The position numbers and the translations under genes are program-made. A stretch of 41,886 bases of DNA from Treponema sp. Its GTDB lineage: Bacteria > Spirochaetota > Spirochaetia > Treponematales > Treponemataceae. Where the stretch lies: the NCBI GenBank assembly GCA_017549025.1, contig JAFYWB010000048.1, forward strand, positions 1-41,886, read 5' to 3'. This document shows positions 31,960-40,866 of this stretch, piece after piece; the stretch's first letter is position 1, and every line of letters begins with the position of its first letter. Below the pieces are notes generated by a model, which was not told the DNA's origin, ran no database searches, and saw only the letters and a program-made list of their open reading frames with translations.

Positions 31960-32196
31960 ATGAACAAGCGATTTACCATTTATTACCTTGTGGCAGCCTA
32001 CTGTGGCTATATTGCCTATAGCCTTGTAAAGGATATTCAAGAAGGGGCCCCCACTTCTCCTCTGATGAATGTGATTACCGTGGGATTATTCTCTGTGGCA
32101 GCAATAGCTATTGCCATCTACACCACCATTCTTATGAGACGAGAAAAAAAACAGGAAAAATTGGAGGAAAAAGATGATTCCCAAAACCAGCTTTAA
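31960..32196 (+). CDS. Small membrane protein with two transmembrane segments
   Basis: A 78-residue protein with two hydrophobic segments (~5-23, TIYYLVAAYCGYIAYSLV, and ~36-58, VITVGLFSVAAIAIAIYTTIL) and a charged Lys/Glu tail. No family is recognised. It has a leaderless-type promoter and overlaps the next gene by 23 bp, so the two are cotranscribed. Function unknown. Confidence 0.72.
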   Translation: MNKRFTIYYLVAAYCGYIAYSLVKDIQEGAPTSPLMNVITVGLFSVAAIAIAIYTTILMRREKKQEKLEEKDDSQNQL

Positions 32197-32698
32197 AGAA
32201 TTTGAAAAGGATTTTCACCAACTCACTGGAGATACCATCAAAAAACTGGTGATGGCAAGGATTGTTGAAACACCAGCCTATGTGGTTAAAGAGCTGGGAT
32301 TGGAATTTCCTCCAGGACAAAGCATTCTGTGGGGACTGCTGATTTTTGGACAGGACGGACTTCATTTTTTTGTCCATGCTTCAGAAAGTGCCTTGGCCAC
32401 CATGTTCCGAAATGCCACCAACGGCAAGCCACCTCGGGAACAATATCTCCACATTCCACGGAAAAATCTTCACAAGCTGGAGCCCCTGTCATTGGAGCCT
32501 GGAATCTTTTCTTTCAAAAGGCTCCTTCCCTTCCTGAAGGAAAAAGCTAAGTATCTGAAGGTGCAATTCCATCAAGAGACTCAGCAGCAGGGACAGAAAA
32601 ATACCTACACCCTGATACTGGAGCCTATTTCTGGATTGGAAGAAATCATTCCCCTGTTATCGGAATATTTTGCTGCACCAGTCCCAAGTGAAGGCTAA
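32174..32698 (+). CDS. Conserved hypothetical cytoplasmic protein
   Basis: A 174-residue soluble protein without signal peptide or membrane segment. It has a hydrophobic beta core (SILWGLLIFGQDGLHFFVH) and a C-terminal YTLILEPISGLEEIIPLLSEYF part; the style is that of small PH-like or lipid-binding hypothetical proteins, but this is a guess. GGAGG lies 5-6 nt before the ATG, inside the upstream gene. Its last 53 bp overlap the end of the convergent histidine kinase gene. Confidence 0.7.
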   Translation: MIPKTSFKEFEKDFHQLTGDTIKKLVMARIVETPAYVVKELGLEFPPGQSILWGLLIFGQDGLHFFVHASESALATMFRNATNGKPPREQYLHIPRKNLHKLEPLSLEPGIFSFKRLLPFLKEKAKYLKVQFHQETQQQGQKNTYTLILEPISGLEEIIPLLSEYFAAPVPSEG

Positions 32699-34067
32699 AG
32701 GAAATCCACTGTCCCTGGCATCCCTCCACCACAATGCTCCCCTGATGGGCTTGGGCAATGGCTTGGGCAATGGAAAGTCCAAGCCCACAGCCACCAGTGG
32801 AGCGGGTGCGAGAAGAATCGCTGCGATAAAATCGTTTGAAAATCTGCTGGATTTCATCCTCCGACAGACCTTCACCTTGGTTATACACAGTAATCACAGG
32901 ATGATTGTGATTTTTCCCGAATTTTCCGTAGCCACCAAGGGAGCGACTCCCACGACGACCACTTTCCATGGCCAAGGACACCTTGATTTTTGCTCCAGAA
33001 ACGGAATTCTTTATAGCATTATCAAGTAAAATCACCACAATCTGACTGATACCGCCACCGTCACACACCCAATGGATTCCTTCCTGAATTTCCAGCTCCA
33101 GTTCTTTGTCCTGTTCGTAGATAATGCTTTCAAAGGGAAGCACCGCAGCCTCCACCACTCGACTCACGTCAACGGAGGAATACACCAAGGCAGAACCACC
33201 AGCGTCATTTTTTGCCAGATACAACAAGTCGTTAATGAGGCGGGCCATGCGGCTTATCTCACTTTTTATATACCCAAGCCACTTATTATCTCCAATTTCT
33301 CCAGAAAGAGCATCTGCATTGGCAGCTATCACAGAAACAGGAGTTTTAAGCTCGTGGCCAGCATCTGCAATAAACTGCTTTTGCGTCTCAAAAGCCTCTT
33401 GTACCGGCCGCACCGACCGTTTTGCCACAAACCATGCCACCGCAGCTGAAATCAAAATGGAGACAATGTAAATTCCCACGCTTACCAGCATCATGCGGCC
33501 CGCAGTTTTCATTTCTCTGGTAAAATCCGCCAATGCCACCAAGGAACCACGGTTAGAATTTTTCTTGATATACAAAAAGCTTCCCATGGAGGAAAAAATC
33601 ATTTTAGGCTGTTCTGTGGGCTCTAATTCTAAACCAAGATTTATCAGCTCCTTCATTTCCTCGTCGGTGTAGCGGGGAAAGCTATCCAGAACAGAAGCAA
33701 GCTTTCCTTCCATATCATAGGTTATACCGAAAAAATTCTTGGCAAGGGTTTCGTTGGTAAAGGGCATCATTGAAGAAAAGAAATTGCGCCAAGGATTTTC
33801 ATCGTTTGGCAGCTCATCCTGATTCCGTGGAGGCCGCTGAATCTCTGGGAAGGGAATATCCTTCATACGACTTTGCACCCAGTCGTGGCGTTTTTCCAAA
33901 ACAGGAATATTGTGACGTACAAATTGATGGAGAGACGCCTTCATCTCCCGCAGCACGGAAAGAGACACCATCAAGTTCAAGGAGATGAGAATGAGGGCAA
34001 AGACAATGGCCTGAATTACCAGCACCGTCACCACCATCTTTCGTTGCAGTCGCTTTATAACCTTCAT
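32646..34067 (-). CDS. Sensor histidine kinase (OmpR-type partner)
   Basis: A 473-residue membrane sensor kinase. Two membrane segments (~12-35 and ~192-215) flank a ~155-residue extracytoplasmic sensor. A short HAMP-like linker (KRSVRPVQEAFETQKQF) leads to the HisKA domain with H238 in DAGHELKTPVSV. The ATPase domain has the N box LLDNAIKNSV, a G1 box NQGEGLSED (first Asp replaced) and G2 GCGLGLSIA. It overlaps the response regulator by 4 bp. The signal is unknown; the nearby amino-acid transporter is a possible but unproven target. Confidence 0.93.
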   Translation of the reverse strand: MKVIKRLQRKMVVTVLVIQAIVFALILISLNLMVSLSVLREMKASLHQFVRHNIPVLEKRHDWVQSRMKDIPFPEIQRPPRNQDELPNDENPWRNFFSSMMPFTNETLAKNFFGITYDMEGKLASVLDSFPRYTDEEMKELINLGLELEPTEQPKMIFSSMGSFLYIKKNSNRGSLVALADFTREMKTAGRMMLVSVGIYIVSILISAAVAWFVAKRSVRPVQEAFETQKQFIADAGHELKTPVSVIAANADALSGEIGDNKWLGYIKSEISRMARLINDLLYLAKNDAGGSALVYSSVDVSRVVEAAVLPFESIIYEQDKELELEIQEGIHWVCDGGGISQIVVILLDNAIKNSVSGAKIKVSLAMESGRRGSRSLGGYGKFGKNHNHPVITVYNQGEGLSEDEIQQIFKRFYRSDSSRTRSTGGCGLGLSIAQAIAQAHQGSIVVEGCQGQWISFSLHLGLVQQNIPITGE

Positions 34068-34741
34068 ACCAAAGAATATCCTATGCCACGGCTGGTTCTA
34101 ATTTCCACTGTGGAGCCAAGAAAACGTATTTTTTTCCTGATAAAAGAAATGAAAACCTCAAGATTGTTGTGCTCTGCATTGGAATCCCCGCCCCAAATCT
34201 TTTCTATGATTCGCTCCTTAGGCAGAATCTGACAGGGATTTTGGATAAGCATTTCCATAATATGAAATTCCTTTTGGGAAAGGGCTACCTTGTTGCTTCC
34301 CTCTCCAGCCTGAGTAGAAAGCTCCATGCTTTTGGGATTCAAGGTTAAATCCTTGTATTCCAACACATCTAGCATCACATCTCCCCGACGGCGGGTTAAG
34401 GCACGAATACGGGCTAAAAGCTCCTCGGTGGAAAAGGGTTTAGTCATGTAGTCATCGGCACCAAAATCAAGACCAGCAACCTTATCCTGCACCTCATCAC
34501 GGGCTGTAAGCATTAACACGGGAATAGAATTCTTTTCACTGCGAATGGTTCGTAATACAGCAATGCCATCCATCTTGGGCATCATAATGTCGAGAATCAC
34601 CACATCGTACAGGCCACTACGAATATACTCCAAGGCACTTTGCCCATCGTAGACAGGATCCACCTCATACTTTTGCTTTGAAAGAATTTCACAGAGGGCA
34701 CTAGAAAGATGCCGCTCGTCTTCAGCCAACAACAATCTCAT
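34064..34741 (-). CDS. OmpR-family response regulator
   Basis: A 225-residue regulator. The receiver domain (~1-115) has the phospho-acceptor D51 in VVILDIMMPKMDG, acidic D8, and K101 in MTKPF. The C-terminal winged helix (~125-225) is of the OmpR/PhoB type (LSQKEFHIMEMLIQNP, ending TSRGIGYSLV). It precedes the kinase with an ATGA overlap. The 89 bp upstream are AT-rich with only a weak possible promoter (TTCAAG/TTAATA). Confidence 0.95.
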   Translation of the reverse strand: MRLLLAEDERHLSSALCEILSKQKYEVDPVYDGQSALEYIRSGLYDVVILDIMMPKMDGIAVLRTIRSEKNSIPVLMLTARDEVQDKVAGLDFGADDYMTKPFSTEELLARIRALTRRRGDVMLDVLEYKDLTLNPKSMELSTQAGEGSNKVALSQKEFHIMEMLIQNPCQILPKERIIEKIWGGDSNAEHNNLEVFISFIRKKIRFLGSTVEIRTSRGIGYSLV

Positions 34742-34830
34742 GGTAATTCATTGTAGTAGAGAATATTAAAATAACCTTAAAACCAGCTTGAAAAATAATT
34801 GTACAGAAAAAAAATCTAAAGCTTGTAATC

Positions 34831-35583
34831 CTAGGACTGGAAACGACTTAAGAATGCCTTTGTTCTTTCTTGCTGAGGATTGTTGATTACTTCTTGAGCA
34901 GTTCCCTGCTCCACAATCACACCGCCGTCCATAAAGATAATTCTGTCGGACAAGTCCCGAGCAAAGGCCATTTCGTGGGTTACCACCACCATGGTCATGT
35001 GCTCTTGAGCCAGCTCACGGATAACCTTCAGGATTTCTCCCGTTAATTCTGGGTCAAGGGCGCTGGTAGGTTCGTCAAAGAACAAGACCTGAGGATCAAG
35101 TGCCAAGGCTCGAGCAATGGAAACACGCTGCTGCTGACCTCCAGAAAGCTCACAGGGATAGGAATTTTCCTTGTCAGAAAGCCCCATCTTAGCCAAAAGC
35201 TCTCGTGCACGCTGCTGGGCTTGTGCCTTGCTGCGTCCAAGCACGTGAATCTGGGCTTCGGTAATGTTTCGTAAAACGGTGAAATGAGGAAACAGGTTGA
35301 AGTTCTGGAACACCAGTCCTGCATTCAAGCCGATTTGCTGCAGCTCCTTCTTATTTGCATACATTCCGTCCTTTACCATCTGCTTGCCACAAATGCTGAT
35401 GGAACCGCCAGAAACCTTTTCCAGCTGAGTGATACAACGGAGCATGGTAGACTTACCGGAGCCTGAAGGCCCAATAATTCCCAGCACCTCACCACGGCCT
35501 ACAGTAAAGGACACATCTCGAATTACTTCCAGTGAACCAAAGGACTTGGAAAGATTTTCCACCTGTACAATTACTTCTGACAT
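34831..35583 (-). CDS. Polar amino-acid ABC transporter ATPase (GlnQ/HisP-type)
   Basis: A 250-residue ABC ATPase energising amino-acid import. Walker A GPSGSGKST (~38-46), Q-loop VFQNFNLFPHFTVL (~91-104), signature LSGGQQQRV (~144-152), Walker B VLFFDEPTSALDP (~165-177) and switch His in VVTHEMAFA are all intact. AGGAGG lies 5 nt before the ATG. Last gene of the three-gene transporter unit; no clear terminator hairpin follows, only a T-rich run. Confidence 0.95.
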   Translation of the reverse strand: MSEVIVQVENLSKSFGSLEVIRDVSFTVGRGEVLGIIGPSGSGKSTMLRCITQLEKVSGGSISICGKQMVKDGMYANKKELQQIGLNAGLVFQNFNLFPHFTVLRNITEAQIHVLGRSKAQAQQRARELLAKMGLSDKENSYPCELSGGQQQRVSIARALALDPQVLFFDEPTSALDPELTGEILKVIRELAQEHMTMVVVTHEMAFARDLSDRIIFMDGGVIVEQGTAQEVINNPQQERTKAFLSRFQS

Positions 35584-35592
35584 TTCATCCTC

Positions 35593-36228
35593 CTACTTGT
35601 AGTAATCCAGTTTTTTTTCTATGCGGAGGAAGACCGCAGAAACCACCCAGTTCATGATAAAGTAAAAGATTCCTGCCACAAAGATGGGCATGGTGGAAAA
35701 TTCTCGGCTGGCAGCGTTTTGAGCGGCACGGAACAGCTCCGACACACCAATAACCTGGGCCAAGGCCGTATCCTTTACCAAGGTAATTACCTCGTTGCCA
35801 GTGGCAGGCAGAATCCGCTTAACTACCTGGGGCAGCACAATACGGAAAAAGGTCTGCATTCGAGTAAAGCCCAAAACCTGGCCTGCCTCGTACTGGCCAG
35901 CAGGAATGGACTCAATGCCACCACGATAAATCTCTGCAAAATATGCCGCATAGTTAATGGACATGGCCACAATGGCAGCAGTAAATCGATCGTAGGACAC
36001 TTTGAAAAGATAATAGGGAGCAAAATAAACGAATATTAATTGAAGAATGAGAGGGGTTCCCCGAATTACCAGCAAAAATACTCGTGCTGGCCAAGAAATG
36101 AATGCATTCTTGGACATTCGGGCGGCTGCCATAGGAAGTCCCAAGGGCAGGGAAAACAAAAGGGTCAAACAAAATATTTTAATTGATACAAGAGACCCCT
36201 GCAACAATACCACTAGCAACTTTTCCAT
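35593..36228 (-). CDS. Polar amino-acid ABC transporter permease
   Basis: A 211-residue permease of the HisM/GlnP family with about five membrane segments. The EAA loop motif that contacts the ATPase is EAGQVLGFTRMQTFFRIVLPQ (~114-134, shown in part). One permease gene is present, so a homodimer is expected. It lies 9 bp upstream of the ATPase gene and 18 bp after the binding-protein gene. Confidence 0.95.
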   Translation of the reverse strand: MEKLLVVLLQGSLVSIKIFCLTLLFSLPLGLPMAAARMSKNAFISWPARVFLLVIRGTPLILQLIFVYFAPYYLFKVSYDRFTAAIVAMSINYAAYFAEIYRGGIESIPAGQYEAGQVLGFTRMQTFFRIVLPQVVKRILPATGNEVITLVKDTALAQVIGVSELFRAAQNAASREFSTMPIFVAGIFYFIMNWVVSAVFLRIEKKLDYYK

Positions 36229-36246
36229 ACCAGCCGCCCCTATAAA

Positions 36247-37059
36247 TTAGTTCTTTCCGATTACAGAAATGTCGGAACCAAACCACTTGGCAGAAATAGC
36301 AGCAACAGTACCGTCAGCAGCCATTTCCTCAAGAATCTTCTGTACTTCGTCACGGAGCTTTACATCCTTCTTGCGGAAGCCAATACCGTACTTTTCAGAA
36401 GACAGGTTCTCAGACAGAGCTACAAAGTTCTTGCCTGTGGTCATGATGCTGTAGTTACCTACAACCATGTCCATTACAACACCGTCTACACCACCGATTT
36501 CCAAGTCCATGAGAGCAGTCAAGTTATCCTTGAACTCCACAACCTCATCCAAGGTTGCCTTGAAGTTGGGATTTGCTTCAACAGCATCAGCGGCACTGGA
36601 ACCAGCCTGAAGACCAATCTTCTTTCCAGCCAAATCAGCCAAGGAAGCAATTCCTGCATCGCTGCGAACAATTACCACCTGGGCATTGTCCAAGTAGGGC
36701 TTGGTAAAGGAAAGGGCAGCCTCACGCTCTGGAGTCATGGTGAAACCGTTCCAAATGCAGTCAATGTTACCTGTGTTCAGCTCCTGCTCCTTAGCGGCCC
36801 AGTCAATGGGCTGGCACTTCAGCTCAACACCAAGGCGCTTGCAAACTTCAGCAGCCAAATCGATGTCATAACCAACGATATTGTTAGCATCATCACGGAA
36901 TCCCAGAGGGGGGAATGCATCATCCAAGCCCAAAACGAATACGCCACGAGCCTTCAAATCCTCCACGGAATTGTCAACGCCGGAATCCTTCTTTCCACCA
37001 GCAAAGGCCAGGGAAGCAGCCAAAAGGCAAACCAACATAAGGGAAAAGATTTTTTTCAT
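36247..37059 (-). CDS. Amino-acid-binding protein of the ABC transporter
   Basis: A 270-residue family-3 solute-binding protein (SBP_bac_3). A signal peptide (MKKIFSLMLVCLLAASLAFA) ends without a lipobox cysteine, so the protein is probably free in the periplasm. VLGLDDAFPPLGFRDDANNI and YDIDLAAEVCKRLGV are the family's N-terminal blocks, IDCIWNGFTMTPEREAALSF and KKIGLQAGSSA the central ones. The ligand, a polar amino acid, cannot be specified. First gene of the unit; AGGAG is ~11 nt before the ATG and a promoter with inverted repeat lies upstream. Confidence 0.95.
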   Translation of the reverse strand: MKKIFSLMLVCLLAASLAFAGGKKDSGVDNSVEDLKARGVFVLGLDDAFPPLGFRDDANNIVGYDIDLAAEVCKRLGVELKCQPIDWAAKEQELNTGNIDCIWNGFTMTPEREAALSFTKPYLDNAQVVIVRSDAGIASLADLAGKKIGLQAGSSAADAVEANPNFKATLDEVVEFKDNLTALMDLEIGGVDGVVMDMVVGNYSIMTTGKNFVALSENLSSEKYGIGFRKKDVKLRDEVQKILEEMAADGTVAAISAKWFGSDISVIGKN

Positions 37060-37084
37060 CTTTTTCTATTCTCCTAAAAAAAAC

Positions 37085-37122
37085 TTTAGTGACACTGTAC
37101 ACTAAATAGTATAATTTGACAA
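37085..37122 (-). promoter_or_regulatory. Promoter of the amino-acid transporter with inverted repeat
   Basis: On the minus strand TTGTCA (complement of 37117-37122) and TACAGT (complement of 37094-37099) are spaced 17 bp. A perfect inverted repeat TTTAGTG-N8-CACTAAA (37085-37106) covers the -10 and the predicted start, as a repressor site would. Confidence 0.6.
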
Positions 37123-37135
37123 GTATAGATGAATT

Positions 37136-38821
37136 CTACAAATAGGACACCACACGTCCCTGCTCCATTTCCAAAACCTTGTCCATCTGGGCTGGATGAC
37201 GCAGGTCGTGGGTAATGAATAGCAGACTGCGTTCCTGACAGAACTCAAGGATTTTTTCCAAAAGCTGATGGGCAGTAATGTTGTCCAGATTCTTCAAGGC
37301 TTCATCAAGGATAACGATGGGCTTATCCTCCAGCTTCATGCGGGCAAGGGCAAGACGCTGCCGTTCACCAGCGGAAAAGTTCTGAGCGTTGGGAGACAAG
37401 AGAGTATCAAGTCCCTGGGGCAAGTCTCGAACCATCTGAGCTAAATCGGCCCACTCCAAGGCAGCCCACAAAACCTCATCGGTAGCTTGGGCTGGATCTT
37501 TGGCGGCAAGCTGTAAGTTTTCCCGCAGGCTAGCAGTAAAGACATAGGGATGCTGGTTTACCAAGGAAATCTGATCCACCAAGGCCTCCTTTCCCCATTC
37601 TGACAGGGAACGGCCCCCTAACAAAATCTCTCCCTGCTGGGGAAGGTATTCTCCCATAAGCAAGGAGGCCAAACTACTTTTTCCACTACCAATATGCCCG
37701 ATAATGGCGGTTTTACTTTTGGCGGGAAACACAAGGCTTACATTTTGTAATGCAGGCTTCTTGCCTGTAGGATAGGTAAAGCCCACATCAACAAAGCTAA
37801 TGTCCAAGGGCAATTCCTGGCGGGAAGCAGCTGTTTTTTCACCATGAGGAAGTCCTGTGGGCTTACCTCCCGTTACCTCCAGCATATCCTCTATAGCAGC
37901 TACACTGTCATAATAGTAGGAAACTGCTAGAGGAAGGGGCTGTACCGCTTCCATAATGCCTAACACAATCAAGGCCACAGACAAAAGGTAGATTCCTTCC
38001 AGCTGACCAGAGGCCACCGCCTGGGCACTAAAAAACAGGGTTGTAGCCATTGCCAAGCCAGATATCACTCCAGACAGGGCATTAAGTCTTCCCCGCCGCA
38101 CCTCGCCGTCCATGCGAACCTTGTTGCCATCCATAAAAGACTGTAGCACCGTGGCTGCCATGGGCTTCCAGCGGTTGTAGGTCCACAATGCATCAAGGCC
38201 TTCCACATAATCTTGCAGTTTTTGATGATACCGTAGCTCATGAGCTTGGGCAGCCTCAGCATTTTCCCTTCCGTTACGGCGAGATAAAATAGGAAGAATA
38301 ACACCGTTCAAGGCAGCGGCAAGCCACAAAATGGGAATTGCCACTGGCAAGAAAAAGGCCAGCACCACAGAGGCAATAATCAATGCCACCAAAGCTGTCA
38401 GGGGAGCGGCCACTACTCGCAGATAAAAGAATTTGAGAATTTCAATGTCATCGGTAATGGTTTTAAAAAGCCGAGCCGTCTTGTTTCCCACTCCACCTGG
38501 CACTAAAGGCAACAGCTGCTGATAATACCACACTCGTAAATCAGACAAAAGCTTGAGAGTAATGGAATGACTTGCCAGCCGCTCCCAATACCGAAACAAG
38601 GCACGGGAGATTCCGCACAATCGCACCGCAGCAGACATGGGCATCAAGTCCAGCAAGGGAGGCATAAGAGCAGCCATACTGATGAGAATGGCAGATACTG
38701 CCAAAAGTCCTGTGTTTGCAACGATGGTCATGGCTCCCACCACCGCAGTTCCCATCATGGGCAGCAGGTAAGGTCGAAGCAAACCAAACAAGGTTTTGAT
38801 TCCAGATGATTTTTTACTCAT
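37136..38821 (-). CDS. cydC: Cysteine/glutathione ABC exporter subunit CydC
   Basis: A 561-residue half-transporter: six membrane helices (~1-310) and an ATPase domain with Walker A GHIGSGKSS, signature NFSAGERQR and Walker B PIVILDEA. With CydD it exports thiols to the periplasm and is needed for cytochrome bd assembly. The assignment to CydC follows from the pairing with cydD and the cydB gene nearby, and from the N-terminal GLLRPYLLPM-type start. It overlaps cydD by 4 bp (ATGA). Confidence 0.88.
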   Translation of the reverse strand: MSKKSSGIKTLFGLLRPYLLPMMGTAVVGAMTIVANTGLLAVSAILISMAALMPPLLDLMPMSAAVRLCGISRALFRYWERLASHSITLKLLSDLRVWYYQQLLPLVPGGVGNKTARLFKTITDDIEILKFFYLRVVAAPLTALVALIIASVVLAFFLPVAIPILWLAAALNGVILPILSRRNGRENAEAAQAHELRYHQKLQDYVEGLDALWTYNRWKPMAATVLQSFMDGNKVRMDGEVRRGRLNALSGVISGLAMATTLFFSAQAVASGQLEGIYLLSVALIVLGIMEAVQPLPLAVSYYYDSVAAIEDMLEVTGGKPTGLPHGEKTAASRQELPLDISFVDVGFTYPTGKKPALQNVSLVFPAKSKTAIIGHIGSGKSSLASLLMGEYLPQQGEILLGGRSLSEWGKEALVDQISLVNQHPYVFTASLRENLQLAAKDPAQATDEVLWAALEWADLAQMVRDLPQGLDTLLSPNAQNFSAGERQRLALARMKLEDKPIVILDEALKNLDNITAHQLLEKILEFCQERSLLFITHDLRHPAQMDKVLEMEQGRVVSYL

Positions 38822-40602
38822 ACCGCCAATCCCTCCTGCAGCATACGAGCAAAGGCACCAGTGGTATCTTGAGCCAATTCCTGATAGCTTCCCTGCTGCA
38901 CAATTTTTCCCTCTTCCAGCACGAATATCTTTTTTGCTCGCTCCAAGGTATGAAGACGATGAGCACTAATCAGCACCGTCCGTCCAGCATACAATTTGTC
39001 CAAGGCAGCTTCCACATCACTTTCTGTCTGGGCATCCAAGCTACTGGTGGCCTCATCACAAAGCAAAAGACCATTTCTCTTTTCATCCACCATGGCTCTG
39101 GCAATGGACACCAGCTGTCCCTGGCCACCAGACAGGCGTATACCCTCCTGTCCCAGAATGGTGTCGTAGCCTTGAGGCAGCTGCAGAATAAATTTCTCTG
39201 CCCCAATATTCCTACACACCTCTTTCACCCGATCCACAGAAATATCACGTCCTAGGGTAATGTTTTCCAGAAGGCTTCCGTGGAAAAAATAGGGTTGAGC
39301 AGGAATCATAGCAAGATGACTCCAGCCTTGAAATTCCCTTCCATTCACCTGATATTCTCCCTGCTGTTGGGAAAGGGCTCCAGCCAAAATCCGCAGCAAG
39401 GTGGTTTTTCCAGCACCACTTCTCCCGGCCAATGCATAAATCTCCCCACTCTCCAGCTGAAGGTCAATTCCCTTCAAAACCTCTCGCTGCCCCCAGCTAA
39501 AGGTAAGCTGGTTCACGGCAACACGTGGAGGCTGATTTTTTGAATCAATTCCGGCAGAAACACGTTCTGCAGAAACACCTTCTGCAGAAATACCTTCTGC
39601 GGAAATACCTTCTGTCGAATCAGTTCCTGCTTGAGCCTTCTTTGCAGATGATATTCGTGACAAAAAGCTGAACATTTGGTCAGCAGAAAGGATGGCATTT
39701 TGACTATCGTGGTACCGCTGTCCCAGCTGACGCAGGGGCTGGAAATATTCTGGTGCCAACAAAATGATGAACAGAGCAACCTCAAAAACCTCTCGTCCAT
39801 CAGCCAGTCGGATTCCCAAGCCCACTGCCACCAAGGCAATGCTGATGGTGGTAAAGAGCTCCAAGGTCAGGGCTGAAAGAAAGGCCACTCGTAGGGTTTT
39901 CATAGAAGCAAGTCGAAAATCATCGCTTACCTTGCGAATCTTTTTTTCCTGCTGGTACTCACGATTCCAATTTCGCAAAGTGGCAAGTCCTGCCAGCACA
40001 TCCTGCAAATAGCCACCCATACGAGCCATGGCTTCCCAGCTAGAACCAGCCATCTTGCGGCTCCATTTTCCAATGAGCATCATAAAACCAGGAATCAAGG
40101 GGGTAGCAATCAAAAAAATAAGTCCTGAAATCCAATCCAGGGGAAAAACTACAATCAAATAGGCTATAGGAATCAAAGCGCTTTTAAAAAGCTGAGGCAA
40201 ATAGCGACAAAAATACACGTCAAGTGTGCCTAAACCTTGAGTCAACAGGGTAAAGAATTCTCCCCGCTGACGATGCTCCATTTCACCAGGCCCCAGCACA
40301 CCCACCTGCTCTAGCAGCTTGTCTAACAGTGTATGCTTTACCAAGCCTGCAACCTGCAGGGCAAAATGTTCCTCCAACCACTGGAACAAGCCCTTCAATA
40401 AAATAATTGCCACCAGCACAATAAAAAGGCTGTAAACCGAAGCCAACGTCTGGTGCAAGAAAAAAATACGATTTACAATCCGTGCCACTACAAGGGCCTG
40501 GGCTGCAGTACAGCCACCGGAACAAAGGGCCAGTACAAGCACTGCAGCTTGACACCGCAAAGCCTTTCTATCCTGCACCTTCCAAAGGGTTTTACTGAAC
40601 AT
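38818..40602 (-). CDS. cydD: Cysteine/glutathione ABC exporter subunit CydD
   Basis: A 594-residue half-transporter, partner of CydC. Membrane domain ~1-320, ATPase domain with Walker A GRSGAGKTT, signature LSGGQGQLVSIARA (the Q between the glycines is typical) and Walker B LLLCDEATSSLD. The linker between the domains (~325-355) contains a short repeated peptide, SAEGI/SAEGV, from a 15-bp tandem repeat. AGGAAG lies 3 nt before the ATG. The gene is separated from cydB by a terminator and a tandem repeat, so it probably has its own promoter. Confidence 0.9.
   Translation of the reverse strand: MFSKTLWKVQDRKALRCQAAVLVLALCSGGCTAAQALVVARIVNRIFFLHQTLASVYSLFIVLVAIILLKGLFQWLEEHFALQVAGLVKHTLLDKLLEQVGVLGPGEMEHRQRGEFFTLLTQGLGTLDVYFCRYLPQLFKSALIPIAYLIVVFPLDWISGLIFLIATPLIPGFMMLIGKWSRKMAGSSWEAMARMGGYLQDVLAGLATLRNWNREYQQEKKIRKVSDDFRLASMKTLRVAFLSALTLELFTTISIALVAVGLGIRLADGREVFEVALFIILLAPEYFQPLRQLGQRYHDSQNAILSADQMFSFLSRISSAKKAQAGTDSTEGISAEGISAEGVSAERVSAGIDSKNQPPRVAVNQLTFSWGQREVLKGIDLQLESGEIYALAGRSGAGKTTLLRILAGALSQQQGEYQVNGREFQGWSHLAMIPAQPYFFHGSLLENITLGRDISVDRVKEVCRNIGAEKFILQLPQGYDTILGQEGIRLSGGQGQLVSIARAMVDEKRNGLLLCDEATSSLDAQTESDVEAALDKLYAGRTVLISAHRLHTLERAKKIFVLEEGKIVQQGSYQELAQDTTGAFARMLQEGLAV
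39553..39612 (-). repeat. Four 15-bp tandem repeats inside cydD
   Basis: Units at 39553-39567, 39568-39582, 39583-39597 and 39598-39612 encode on the minus strand a repeated five-residue EG(I/V)SA-type peptide. The unit length is a multiple of three, so copy-number change keeps the frame. Confidence 0.88.
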
Positions 40603-40624
40603 ATACTTCCTAAATCTTTTTAAA

Positions 40625-40782
40625 ACAGTCGGTCAAGGGACGCTTCGCTTAAACCCTTGACTCTCCTTTGTTACGGTTCTCCAAAAAATTTGTAGACCGT
40701 AATACAGTCGGTCAAGGGACGCTTCGCTTAAACCCTTGACTCTCCTTTGTTACGGTTCTCCAAAAAATTGTAGAACCGTAAT
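40625..40782. repeat. Tandem pair of 79-bp hairpin-bearing repeats
   Basis: Copies at 40625-40703 and 40704-40782 differ only by an indel pair near their ends. Each contains two potential hairpins: GTCAAGGG/CCCTTGAC around a loop with ACGCTTCGCT, and TTACGGT(TCT)/(AGA)ACCGTAA around an A-tract. They fill most of the 264-bp gap between cydD and cydB. They look like a dispersed intergenic repeat; no other copy was noticed in the window. Confidence 0.92.
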
Positions 40783-40821
40783 AAAAAAGGCTGACGATAG
40801 CATATGCCATCATCAGCCTTT
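40783..40821 (-). terminator. Terminator of cydB
   Basis: On the minus strand AAAGGCTGA pairs with TCAGCCTTT, with a nearly continuous inner stem (GAT/ATC, GCAT/ATGC), followed by a T-run. Stem arms are 40786-40794 and 40813-40821. It ends 45 bp after the cydB stop and separates cydB from cydDC. Confidence 0.88.
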
Positions 40822-40866
40822 ATGAAATTATGACCCATTATCCAACGAGCCATAATTCTGAATTAA

